Assembly: GCA_002709305.1 (NCBI GenBank)
Contig: PAQM01000006.1
Location: forward strand, 351,841 to 415,840
Direction: 5' to 3'
DNA from: Crocinitomicaceae bacterium
GTDB taxonomy: Bacteria > Bacteroidota > Bacteroidia > Flavobacteriales_D > Crocinitomicaceae
Length of the DNA: 64,000 bases
Program-made: the position numbers and the translations under genes
Part shown: positions 15,770 through 24,081 of the stretch, piece after piece
Position numbering within the stretch: position 1 is the first letter of the stretch
How the letters are laid out: each line of letters opens with the position of its first letter
The notes under the pieces: generated by a model
Database searches by the model: none
The model's input: only the letters and a program-made list of their open reading frames with translations
What the model was told of the DNA's origin: nothing

Positions 15770-18700
15770 TTTTAATTCTTCTAACTTTTTAAATAAAGAA
15801 TTATTTAAATCTACTTTGAATGTTTTTGAAGGCATACGAACTTCTATATTTTCCAAATGATTATAAACCGTAAAATTAACATCAGATGAACCTTTATTTT
15901 CATTAAATAATACAAATAAATTTTCTACCATTATCTCAGATAAAACACTTGAAGATATTCTTATATCAACCCTACTAGCTTTTGAAGCTTTTAAATTAGA
16001 AAGTAAATCAATTGAATTAATCACAAATTCCAGATCTGAACGACGATAAGGAACTTCAATTCTTCCACTTAAAGAAATAAAAGTTCCTGGATTTAAGAAA
16101 TGTTTATATTTCAAATAATTTTCTCTCCATAAAAATAGTTTAGTCTGTCCCCTATAATCTTCAATATACATTACTCCAAAAGGATCACCTTTTCTTGTTG
16201 TACGATGTTCAGTTTCAGTTATAACTGCAGGAATCAATATTTTCTTCCCTTTATGTTCTGTAAGATTATTCAACATTTCAACATCGCCATTACAGAAAGC
16301 ATTTATTTCGATTTTAAAATCATCGAGTGGATGACCAGAGATAAAAAAACCAACAACTTCTTTTTCTTTATTTAATGCATAAATATTACCCCATTCTTCA
16401 GTTTTAGGTATTAAGGGTTCAGGCAATTTTATACCAGTACTTTCACCAAACAAAGAAGCTTGAGTTGAGTTTTTACTATCTTGAAAACCCGAACCAAAAC
16501 GAATAACATTCTCAATAAATGAACGGCCATTTGTGTCTTCGTTAAAATACTGAGCTCTATGAATATTACCAAACGAATCAAAACCTCCAGCATAAACTAA
16601 GCTTTCAAAAACTTTTTTACTACAAACACGTAAATTAACTCGTTTAGCAAAATCAAAAACATTTTCAAAAAACCCATTTTTATTACGATCAGAAATAATT
16701 AATTCAACAGCTGAAGATCCAATTCCCTTTATAGCACCTAGACCAAAACGAATAGAACCTTTGTTATTTACAGTAAATTGATATTTTGATTCATTAATAT
16801 CAGGTCCAAGAACTTCTATACCCATACGCTTACATTCATCCATAAAAAATGTAACCTGTTTAATATCACTCATATTATTACTTAAAACAGACGCCATATA
16901 TTCAGCAGGATAATTTGCTTTTAAATAAGCAGTTTGATAAGCAATCCAAGCATAACAGGTAGAATGAGATTTATTAAAAGCGTATGATGCAAATGCTTCC
17001 CAATCTTTCCATACTTTCTCTAGTATATCAATATCATAACCATTTTCACCTCCTCTTTTAAGAAAAGAGGGTTTCATTTTATCCAAAATATACTTTTGTT
17101 TTTTACCCATAGCTTTACGAAGAGTATCAGCTTCACCTTTTGAAAATCCAGCTAACTTTTGGGATAAAAGCATAACCTGTTCCTGATAGACAGTAATTCC
17201 ATAAGTCTCTTTTAAATATTCTTCACATTCAGGAAAATCATATACAATCTCTTCATCTCCATGTTTACGTTTAATAAAAGAAGGTATATACTCTAGTGGG
17301 CCCGGACGATACAATGCATTCATAGCAATTAAATCACCAAATACACTAGGTTTCAATTCTCTCATGTACTTTTGCATTCCAGGGGATTCATACTGAAAAA
17401 TACCTATAGTTTCTCCTCGCTGAAAAAGCTCATAAGTTAATTTATCATCAATTGGAAAATTATCAGGAAGCAATTCAATATCATGTCTTTCTTTTACATT
17501 TCTAATAGCATGCTTAATCAAAGTAAGTGTTTTTAATCCTAAAAAATCCATTTTTAATAATCCAGCATCCTCAGCAACAGAATTATCATATTGAGTACAA
17601 TACATATCTGAATCTTTAGCTAAAGCTACTGGCACAAATTTCGTTATGTCATCTGGAGTAATAATTACACCACAGGCATGAATACCTGTATTTCTAATAT
17701 TACCTTCAAGCTTCCTTGCTTGATTAATTACTTTGGCATGAAGATTAACACCATTTGATATTGATTTTAGCTCATTTACATTCTTAAGATCATCCTGATT
17801 ATTCTTTAACTTATTTCTTAATCCATAGTCATCTAGTTCAAATAATTGGCCTAATGAAATATTTGGAATTAATTTAGCAAGCCTATCAGCTTCAGATAAT
17901 GGCAAGTCAAGTACTCTTGCAGTATCTCTTATAGATGATTTTGCTGCCATTGATCCATAAGTAATAATCTGTGCAACCTGATTAGCCCCATACTTATTGA
18001 TGACCCATTCTATTACGCGATGACGTCCCTCATCATCAAAATCAATATCAATATCAGGCATAGATATTCTATCTGGATTTAAAAAACGCTCAAAAAGTAA
18101 ATCATATGTAATAGGATCTATATTCGTTATTTGAATACAATAAGCAACAACAGAACCAGCTGCAGAACCACGACCTGGACCAACAGAAACACCCATTTCA
18201 CGAGCAGCTTTACAAAAATCTTGTACAATTAAAAAATAACCTGGATAACCTGTTTTTTCTATAGTTTCAAGCTCAAAGTCTAAACGTTCTCTTATATCAT
18301 CAGTAATTTCTTTATAGCGAAATTTTGCGCCCTCATATGCTAAATGTCTTAAATATTTATTCTCACCTCGCTTTCCACCATCTTTGCTATCTTCTTTATT
18401 AATAAATTCATTTGGAATATTGTAATCTGGCAATAAAACATTACGAGCCAATTCATAATGTTCAATTTTATCAATAATTTCATCTATAGATTTAATTGCT
18501 TCTGGAATATCCAAAAACAAATTCTTCATTTCTTCTTGTGACTTAAAATAATATTCTTCATTTTCTAATCCATATCTAAAACCTCTTCCTCTACCCTTTG
18601 GAGTTGAAACTAATTCGTTGTTCTTTACACATAATAAAACATCATGTGTCTCAGCATCCTCTTTATTTAAATAATATGTGTTATTTGTTGCAACTAATTT

Positions 18701-20095
18701 AACACCATACTTTTTAGCTAATTTAACTAATGATTCATTTACATGATTTTCATTTTCTTGACCATGACGCATTAATTCAATATAAAAATCATCTTTAAAA
18801 ATTGATTTCCACCAAATAAGTGATTCTTCAGCTTGAACCTCACCAACATTTAATAATAAACTTGGTATTTCACCATATAAATTCCCTGTCAAAACAATAA
18901 TATCCTTACAATATTTTTCAATTACTGATTTATCAATTCTAGGAACATAGTACATACCTTCTGTATAAGCTAATGAAGCTAATTTTATCAAATTATCATA
19001 ACCGCTTTTATTCTTTGCTAAAAAGACAACCTGATATCCATTATCTTTCTGGGTCTTATCACTCATGTCCTTGCAGACATTAAACTCACAACCAATAATA
19101 GGCATTATTTCAACAGAATCAAGAACATCATTTTCTTTCTTTTTTTCTTTTAAAGTCATATTATAATTAGCAACTTCTCTTTCAAAATGAAAAGCTGCCA
19201 TCATATTACCGGTATCAGTTATAGCTACAGCGCGCATATTGTTCTCTGATGCCTTTTTCACCAAAGCACTTACATCAATAGTAGATTGAAGAATAGAAAA
19301 TTGTGTATGATTATGTAAATGAGCAAAACTATATTCTTCTAATTCTTTAGAAACAGAATCTTTATTCGGAATATTAGAATTATTATCGTCTTTAATTTGA
19401 ATGAACTTCAAACTTTCTTCCTTAAGGTTCAAATGCTTTATTCCTACAAGTTCAATTGATGGATTATTTTTTTTAAAATTCTGAATATAATCTTCGTCTT
19501 TTCCTAATTGATCAGAAGAGAATATCGAACTTCTAATTAATTCAAAAAAACATCTTGCAGTTGCTTCAACATCAGCAGTAGCATTATGAGCTTCTTGAAA
19601 AGATTCATTAAATAAAAAACTATATAACTCTGTTAATGTTGGTAACTTAAAACCACCTCCTCTACCACCTGGAATCTCACAAAGTTTAGCGGTAACTTCT
19701 GTACAAGTATCAAGTATAGGTATATTGCTCATATGAGTATCAAGATTCAATCGATAATATTCACAGCTAAGAACATTAATATCAAACTTTACATTTTGAC
19801 CAACAATAAACTGAGCTTTTTTCAATGAAATATTGAATTCTTGTAATACTTCTATTAAATCAAATCCTTTATTTTCAGCTAACAAAGTAGAGATACCATG
19901 AATTTTCTCTGAATCATATGGAATATTATAACCATTTGGTTTGATTAAATAATCTTTCGCTTCAACCAATTCTCCCATATCATTATGAAGCTGCCAAGCA
20001 ATCTGAACAACCCTTGGCCAATTAGAAACATCAGAAATTGGAGCATTCCAATTCCTTGGCAAACCAGTTGTTTCAGTATCAAAAATAATGTACAT
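15749..20095 (-). CDS. dnaE: DNA polymerase III alpha subunit with fused N-terminal exonuclease
   Basis: 1448 residues, longer than the about 1160 of E. coli DnaE because a DEDDh 3'-5' exonuclease is fused to the N-terminus. The exonuclease shows FDTETTGL (residues 5-12), GQNVKFDINVL and AHNATADVEATARCF, i.e. all acidic residues and the His. The PHP domain starts near residue 256 with FAHLHNHTQFS and has AITDTGN and IIGCEFNV. The polymerase core has GPGRGSAAGS and the catalytic PDIDIDFDDEGR at about 680-691, followed by GIFQYESPGM and RPGPLEYIP. An OB-fold near the C-terminus contains ILIPAVITETEHRT. This architecture is typical of Bacteroidota DnaE. It is the main replicative polymerase. Confidence 0.96.
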   Translation of the reverse strand: MYIIFDTETTGLPRNWNAPISDVSNWPRVVQIAWQLHNDMGELVEAKDYLIKPNGYNIPYDSEKIHGISTLLAENKGFDLIEVLQEFNISLKKAQFIVGQNVKFDINVLSCEYYRLNLDTHMSNIPILDTCTEVTAKLCEIPGGRGGGFKLPTLTELYSFLFNESFQEAHNATADVEATARCFFELIRSSIFSSDQLGKDEDYIQNFKKNNPSIELVGIKHLNLKEESLKFIQIKDDNNSNIPNKDSVSKELEEYSFAHLHNHTQFSILQSTIDVSALVKKASENNMRAVAITDTGNMMAAFHFEREVANYNMTLKEKKKENDVLDSVEIMPIIGCEFNVCKDMSDKTQKDNGYQVVFLAKNKSGYDNLIKLASLAYTEGMYYVPRIDKSVIEKYCKDIIVLTGNLYGEIPSLLLNVGEVQAEESLIWWKSIFKDDFYIELMRHGQENENHVNESLVKLAKKYGVKLVATNNTYYLNKEDAETHDVLLCVKNNELVSTPKGRGRGFRYGLENEEYYFKSQEEMKNLFLDIPEAIKSIDEIIDKIEHYELARNVLLPDYNIPNEFINKEDSKDGGKRGENKYLRHLAYEGAKFRYKEITDDIRERLDFELETIEKTGYPGYFLIVQDFCKAAREMGVSVGPGRGSAAGSVVAYCIQITNIDPITYDLLFERFLNPDRISMPDIDIDFDDEGRHRVIEWVINKYGANQVAQIITYGSMAAKSSIRDTARVLDLPLSEADRLAKLIPNISLGQLFELDDYGLRNKLKNNQDDLKNVNELKSISNGVNLHAKVINQARKLEGNIRNTGIHACGVIITPDDITKFVPVALAKDSDMYCTQYDNSVAEDAGLLKMDFLGLKTLTLIKHAIRNVKERHDIELLPDNFPIDDKLTYELFQRGETIGIFQYESPGMQKYMRELKPSVFGDLIAMNALYRPGPLEYIPSFIKRKHGDEEIVYDFPECEEYLKETYGITVYQEQVMLLSQKLAGFSKGEADTLRKAMGKKQKYILDKMKPSFLKRGGENGYDIDILEKVWKDWEAFASYAFNKSHSTCYAWIAYQTAYLKANYPAEYMASVLSNNMSDIKQVTFFMDECKRMGIEVLGPDINESKYQFTVNNKGSIRFGLGAIKGIGSSAVELIISDRNKNGFFENVFDFAKRVNLRVCSKKVFESLVYAGGFDSFGNIHRAQYFNEDTNGRSFIENVIRFGSGFQDSKNSTQASLFGESTGIKLPEPLIPKTEEWGNIYALNKEKEVVGFFISGHPLDDFKIEINAFCNGDVEMLNNLTEHKGKKILIPAVITETEHRTTRKGDPFGVMYIEDYRGQTKLFLWRENYLKYKHFLNPGTFISLSGRIEVPYRRSDLEFVINSIDLLSNLKASKASRVDIRISSSVLSEIMVENLFVLFNENKGSSDVNFTVYNHLENIEVRMPSKTFKVDLNNSLFKKLEELKLDYSIK

Positions 20096-20217
20096 AAAAG
20101 AAAATTCTAACTACTAAAATTAGAAAAAAAGAGGTTGGAATTATTATAAAAATATGAACAAAAAGCTAGTGTTTTCAACAAAAAAAGATTAAATGAATTT
20201 AAAAATCATTTATTTTA

Positions 20218-20254
20218 CAAAAAATAAAATCCGCCAAAAATAAAAGGCGGATTT
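20218..20254 (-). terminator. Rho-independent terminator downstream of the DUF1573 gene
   Basis: AAATCCGCC (20227-20235) and GGCGGATTT (20246-20254) form a perfect 9-bp stem with a 10-base loop. On the minus strand it is followed by a T-rich tract. It lies about 48 bases after the DUF1573 stop codon. Confidence 0.75.
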
Positions 20255-20302
20255 GATAAAGAATCTAGTAAATATTACTAATTATAAAATATTCTTAAAT
20301 AA

Positions 20303-20746
20303 TTACTTATTTGCAGGGGCTCCTGTTTTATTGATTGGTGCACCTGAAGATGGTTTTGGTTTAACAGTACCTTTAATTCTAATAACCTTTGTAGGTGAAT
20401 TAACAGCATTAGAAGTAATTGTTACAGATTTATTAATAGCACCAGGACGTTTAGTATCATATTTTACAGATAATGATGACGAGGCACCTGGAGCAACTGG
20501 CTCTTTTGGCCATGAAGGTACTGTACAACCACAAGAACCTTTAGCATTTGAAATAATCAAAGGAGCATTTCCTGTATTAGTAAATTTGAAAGTACATTGA
20601 CCATTTCCAGCATATTCAACTGTTCCATAATCATGAATTTCTTTTTCAAATTCTATTTTTGCTCCGTTTGAAACCTCCTGAGAAAATAATTTATTCGCAT
20701 TTGAGGTAACAACAACAACTAATAACAATAACAATAATTTTTTCAT
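20303..20746 (-). CDS. DUF1573 domain-containing secreted protein
   Basis: 147 residues. A signal peptide (MKKLLLLLLVVVVTSNANKLFSQ) precedes one DUF1573 domain: EKEIHDYGTVEYAGNGQCTFKFTN, then GNAPLIISNAKGSCGCTVPSWP (about residues 77-98, with the typical GSCGCT) and APGASSSLSVKYDT. The fold is Ig-like (ASH/MSP-related). The C-terminal tail is Pro/Ser/Lys-rich with two copies of GAP-NK. Function is unknown; these proteins are abundant in Bacteroidota periplasms. The -7-like TATATTTG on the minus strand (20773-20780) may be its promoter. Confidence 0.88.
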   Translation of the reverse strand: MKKLLLLLLVVVVTSNANKLFSQEVSNGAKIEFEKEIHDYGTVEYAGNGQCTFKFTNTGNAPLIISNAKGSCGCTVPSWPKEPVAPGASSSLSVKYDTKRPGAINKSVTITSNAVNSPTKVIRIKGTVKPKPSSGAPINKTGAPANK

Positions 20747-20833
20747 AAACTTTTTTTAATAATTCTTATTAACAAATATAATACCATATTTTTTTTTTAG
20801 ATAAAAAATTAAAAAGATTTTAAAAAAATAAAA

Positions 20834-21430
20834 CTATCGACTCTTTTTTAAAAGTGGAAATTTCATTTTATAATTAACATCAATCTCTCCCTTAGAAATA
20901 TTTAATAATTTTTTACTAATTATTCGCTTTTTCAAAGGAGATAGATAATCTGTAAACAAAACACCTTCTATATGATCGTACTCATGTTGAATAATTCTCG
21001 CTGCATATCCATCATATTCCTCTTCTTTTAACTCCCAATTTTCATTGTAATAAGAAATAACAACCTTTTCTTTTCTATAAACCTCCTCTCGAATTTTTGG
21101 AATAGATAAACATCCTTCACTAAAAGCCCATTCTTTACCACTTTCTTCCTCAATAATTGGATTAATAAAAACTTTCTTAAAGTTTTCCATACCCTGTGCC
21201 ATTGGATCTTCTTCTTGACCTTCTTCAACATCTGAAAACGGGGAACCATCAACAATAAAAAGACGGATTGATTTACCAATTTGTGGTGCGGCTAAACCCA
21301 CACCAGAAGCAGCATACATAGTTTCAAACATATCCGATATTAATTGATCTAAATCAGAATAACTCTGCTTTATTTCAGAACATTCTTTCTTTAAAAGAAC
21401 ATCACCATAAGCTAAAATTGGTAGAATCAT
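20834..21430 (-). CDS. def: Peptide deformylase
   Basis: 198 residues. Removes the N-formyl group from nascent proteins. The three family motifs are present: GVGLAAPQIG (about residues 44-53), EGCLSIP with the metal-ligand Cys, and QHEYDHIEGVLF, the HExxH-type metal-binding helix. An insert of about 15 residues (SDVEEGQEEDPMAQGM) lies between motifs 1 and 2, a usual feature of Bacteroidota enzymes. It follows ruvX on the same strand with an 84-base gap containing a possible promoter (CAAAACTA complement at 21453-21460 with a TTG 23 bases upstream). Confidence 0.96.
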   Translation of the reverse strand: MILPILAYGDVLLKKECSEIKQSYSDLDQLISDMFETMYAASGVGLAAPQIGKSIRLFIVDGSPFSDVEEGQEEDPMAQGMENFKKVFINPIIEEESGKEWAFSEGCLSIPKIREEVYRKEKVVISYYNENWELKEEEYDGYAARIIQHEYDHIEGVLFTDYLSPLKKRIISKKLLNISKGEIDVNYKMKFPLLKKSR

Positions 21431-21514
21431 ATTATTTAATATGTTTATGTAACAAAACTAATCCTTTGATTTTAAATATAGAACAAATGTGTTCTATTTA
21501 AAGATATTTTTTAT

Positions 21515-21925
21515 CTAAAGACTAGACAAATAAGACTGTAAAATTATTGTAGCACTTACTTTATCTACCAATCTTTTATCTTGTTTATGTTTTTTTCTAG
21601 CTCCAGCAGAATGAATAGATTGACTTGCAATTTTTGAAGTAAATCTCTCATCTAATAAAATAACTTTGATATTAATAAATTTTTTCTCTAATTCATTCTT
21701 CAACAAATAGACATTCTGAGTAATATTAGTATCTTCATTATTTAACCCTTTTGGTAAACCTAAAATTATTTTATCAATATTTTCTTTCAACATTAATTCT
21801 CTCAAAAACACAATTAAATTTTTAGAATCAACAGTATCTAATCCAAATGCGAAAACATTAAGATCATCAGTAATGGATAACCCTGTTCTTTTTAGACCAA
21901 AATCAATTCCTAATATCTTTCCCAT
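21515..21925 (-). CDS. ruvX: Holliday junction resolvase RuvX/YqgF
   Basis: 136 residues, full length for the YqgF family. The RNase H-like fold shows ILGIDFGLKRTGLSITD (catalytic Asp at residue 7), IILGLPKGLNNE and VILLDERFTSKIA (Glu/Asp). Members act as Holliday junction resolvases or in 16S rRNA 5' processing. It is divergent from dapD. On the minus strand CATCTTTG with a TTG 19 bases upstream lies directly before the start codon. Confidence 0.93.
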   Translation of the reverse strand: MGKILGIDFGLKRTGLSITDDLNVFAFGLDTVDSKNLIVFLRELMLKENIDKIILGLPKGLNNEDTNITQNVYLLKNELEKKFINIKVILLDERFTSKIASQSIHSAGARKKHKQDKRLVDKVSATIILQSYLSSL

Positions 21926-21930
21926 AATAA

Positions 21931-21960
21931 CAAAGATGACAGAAATATAGCATTAAACAA
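21931..21960 (-). promoter_or_regulatory. Possible promoter of ruvX
   Basis: Minus-strand TTG (complement of 21958-21960), 19-base spacer, CATCTTTG (complement of 21931-21938): one mismatch to TTG-N19-TAnnTTTG. The start of transcription would fall on or next to the ATG, implying a leaderless mRNA. Confidence 0.35.
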
Positions 21961-21980
21961 AAAAATAGATTATAGATAAC

Positions 21981-21988
21981 TATCTTTG
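21981..21988 (+). promoter_or_regulatory. -7 element for dapD
   Basis: TATCTTTG is an exact match to TAnnTTTG, 19 bases before the dapD ATG; no TTG is found at the usual upstream distance. Confidence 0.45.
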
Positions 21989-22007
21989 TAAAAATAACAA
22001 CAATTAA

Positions 22008-22817
22008 ATGAAATCAATTATAGAAGAAGCTTGGAAGAATCGTGAGTTATTAAAAGAAAAAAAAACAATTCAAACAATTGAAAATGTTATAGAAGGTTTA
22101 GATAAAGGTAAAATTAGAGTTGCAGAGCCAATAGGTGATAAAAAATGGCAGATTAATGAATGGGTTAAAAAAGCTGTTGTTATGTATTTCCCTATTCGTG
22201 AAATGGAAACTATTGAGATTGGCCCTCTTGAATTTCATGACAAAATGAAATTAAAGAAAAACTATAAAAAACTTGGCGTTCGTGTAGTACCTCATGCAAT
22301 TGCTCGATATGGAGCTTATATTGGATCTCAAGTAATTATGATGCCCTCATATATTAATATTGGAGCTTATGTAGATTCTAGAACTATGGTTGACACTTGG
22401 GCAACAGTTGGGTCATGTGCTCAAATTGGGAAGGATGTCCATTTAAGCGGAGGAGTTGGTATTGGAGGAGTTCTAGAACCACTTCAAGCAGCACCTGTAA
22501 TTATTGAAGATGGTGCTTTTATAGGTTCACGTTGTATAATAGTTGAAGGAGTTCATATTGGAAAAGAAGCAGTTCTTGGAGCAAATGTTGTTTTAACCAA
22601 ATCAACAAAAATCATTGATGTAACTAAAGATGAACATAAAGAAATTAGAGGTCATGTACCTGAACGTAGTGTTGTTATTCCAGGATCTTACACAAAAGAA
22701 TTCCCTGCAGGAAGTTTCCAAGTTCCGTGCGGATTAATTATTGGAAAGCGAAAACAATCAACTAATCTGAAAACATCTTTAAATGATGCATTAAGAGAAA
22801 ATAATGTAGCTGTATAA
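22008..22817 (+). CDS. dapD: 2,3,4,5-tetrahydropyridine-2,6-dicarboxylate N-succinyltransferase
   Basis: 269 residues, the standard length. Transfers succinyl from succinyl-CoA to tetrahydrodipicolinate in the succinylase branch of lysine and meso-diaminopimelate synthesis. After an N-terminal helical domain there is a left-handed beta-helix of hexapeptide repeats: YIGSQVIMMPSYINIGAYVD, GSCAQIGKDVHLSGGVGIGG, and IEDGAFIGSRCIIVEGVHIG. VVPHAIARYGAY and the closing QVPCGLIIGKRK are family features. It stands alone between divergent ruvX and the convergent propeller gene. Confidence 0.97.
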   Translation: MKSIIEEAWKNRELLKEKKTIQTIENVIEGLDKGKIRVAEPIGDKKWQINEWVKKAVVMYFPIREMETIEIGPLEFHDKMKLKKNYKKLGVRVVPHAIARYGAYIGSQVIMMPSYINIGAYVDSRTMVDTWATVGSCAQIGKDVHLSGGVGIGGVLEPLQAAPVIIEDGAFIGSRCIIVEGVHIGKEAVLGANVVLTKSTKIIDVTKDEHKEIRGHVPERSVVIPGSYTKEFPAGSFQVPCGLIIGKRKQSTNLKTSLNDALRENNVAV

Positions 22818-22851
22818 AAATTTAATTTTTCTAAAAAAGTAAATTATATAG

Positions 22852-24078
22852 TTAGTCAATTACATTAAACTTTGTTATCTGATTATTTAATCTCATAAAA
22901 TAAATCCCATTAGAAAACTTAGAAATATCAATATATAATTTAGAGCTATTAATACTTTCAGATTGAACTAACTGCATTTTATTATTAAAAATTTCTATTT
23001 TTTCTGAACTCTCATTTTTTATTAAAATAGTTAATCTATCTCTAGAAGGATTAGGATACAATATAAATTGATTTTCAACAGATTCTCTAATACCTAAACC
23101 ATGATTTGAAATCTTAGATACTCCAGTACTAGTAGCAACCCAAAGATCATCATTATCATCAACCGTAATAGCTCTAACTACTGGACCCACTAAACCGTCA
23201 GCAACCTGATATTCTAGCCATTGAGAACCATCATAACCGCAAACACCACCTTCTGTAACTAAATAGTCAACATAAACCCCAACCCAAATATTTCCTTGAG
23301 AATCCATTTCAACATCCTCTATCGGATTTAAAGTATCTGGCGCAGGTAATGTTAACATAGTAGTATGATTCATCAAAAAATCAAAATTATTATCAAGAAC
23401 GGTTACACCTTCAGATGTACCCACCCATTTTTGTTCTTGTTGATCAACAACTAAAGCACGCAATTTATTATCAAGTATGCCATCTGTCTCAGTAAATGAA
23501 TTTAAAACTGAACCATTATAGATAAAAAGACCTCCTAATCCAGAACATAAATAAATATCTCCATTAGAACCCTGATCAATATCTACAACACCGCCAAAAG
23601 GCAAACCATCAGATGTACCGATAGAAAACCAATTATTCCCATCAAATTTAGTAACACCGCTATTTGTTCCAAACCAAATATTACCATCACTATCTTCATT
23701 AATACATTTAATTACATTATTTCCCAAACCATCAGCAGTTGTATAAGAAGTAATAATACCACCACTAAATAAATTCGGTAAATCCACATAACTTACACCA
23801 AAGTCTGTACCTAACCATACACCCGAAGAGGATACATGAATAGCCTGAATTGTATTATCTATAAGCCCATCTGATGTTGTGAAATTATACCAATTAGCTC
23901 CATCAAATACTGAAAGACCATTTTGTGTACCAAACCATAAATATCCATCATAAGCATCTATACAATTCACATTGTCGGCTAACAAACCATCTGCAGAAGT
24001 ATAATTAGTAAATGTTTGTGCAAAATTTACTGCGCATAAAAACACAGATAATACAATTGATAATTTAATCTTCATCAT
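22852..24078 (-). CDS. Two-component-regulator-type beta-propeller protein with T9SS sorting domain
   Basis: 408 residues (407 if the second Met at 24075 is used). A signal peptide (MKIKLSIVLSVFLCAVNFAQ) is followed by about six blades of the ligand-binding propeller seen in hybrid two-component sensors, with repeated motifs such as YTSADGL, LWFGTQNGLSVFDG, IWFGTNSGVTKFDG, KWVGTSEGVTVLD and LWVATSTGVSKI. No kinase or membrane segment follows; instead the C-terminus is a type IX secretion sorting domain with FILYPNPSRDRLTI and FSNGIYFMRL. It is therefore likely secreted to the cell surface as a binding protein. It is the last gene of a three-gene cluster, 3 bases after the CotH-like gene. Confidence 0.85.
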   Translation of the reverse strand: MMKIKLSIVLSVFLCAVNFAQTFTNYTSADGLLADNVNCIDAYDGYLWFGTQNGLSVFDGANWYNFTTSDGLIDNTIQAIHVSSSGVWLGTDFGVSYVDLPNLFSGGIITSYTTADGLGNNVIKCINEDSDGNIWFGTNSGVTKFDGNNWFSIGTSDGLPFGGVVDIDQGSNGDIYLCSGLGGLFIYNGSVLNSFTETDGILDNKLRALVVDQQEQKWVGTSEGVTVLDNNFDFLMNHTTMLTLPAPDTLNPIEDVEMDSQGNIWVGVYVDYLVTEGGVCGYDGSQWLEYQVADGLVGPVVRAITVDDNDDLWVATSTGVSKISNHGLGIRESVENQFILYPNPSRDRLTILIKNESSEKIEIFNNKMQLVQSESINSSKLYIDISKFSNGIYFMRLNNQITKFNVID

Positions 24079-24081
24079 AAT

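Noticed and set aside
20253..20600. Plus-strand ORF of 115 residues
   Set aside because: It is the antisense shadow of the DUF1573 gene and of its terminator, with no family resemblance.
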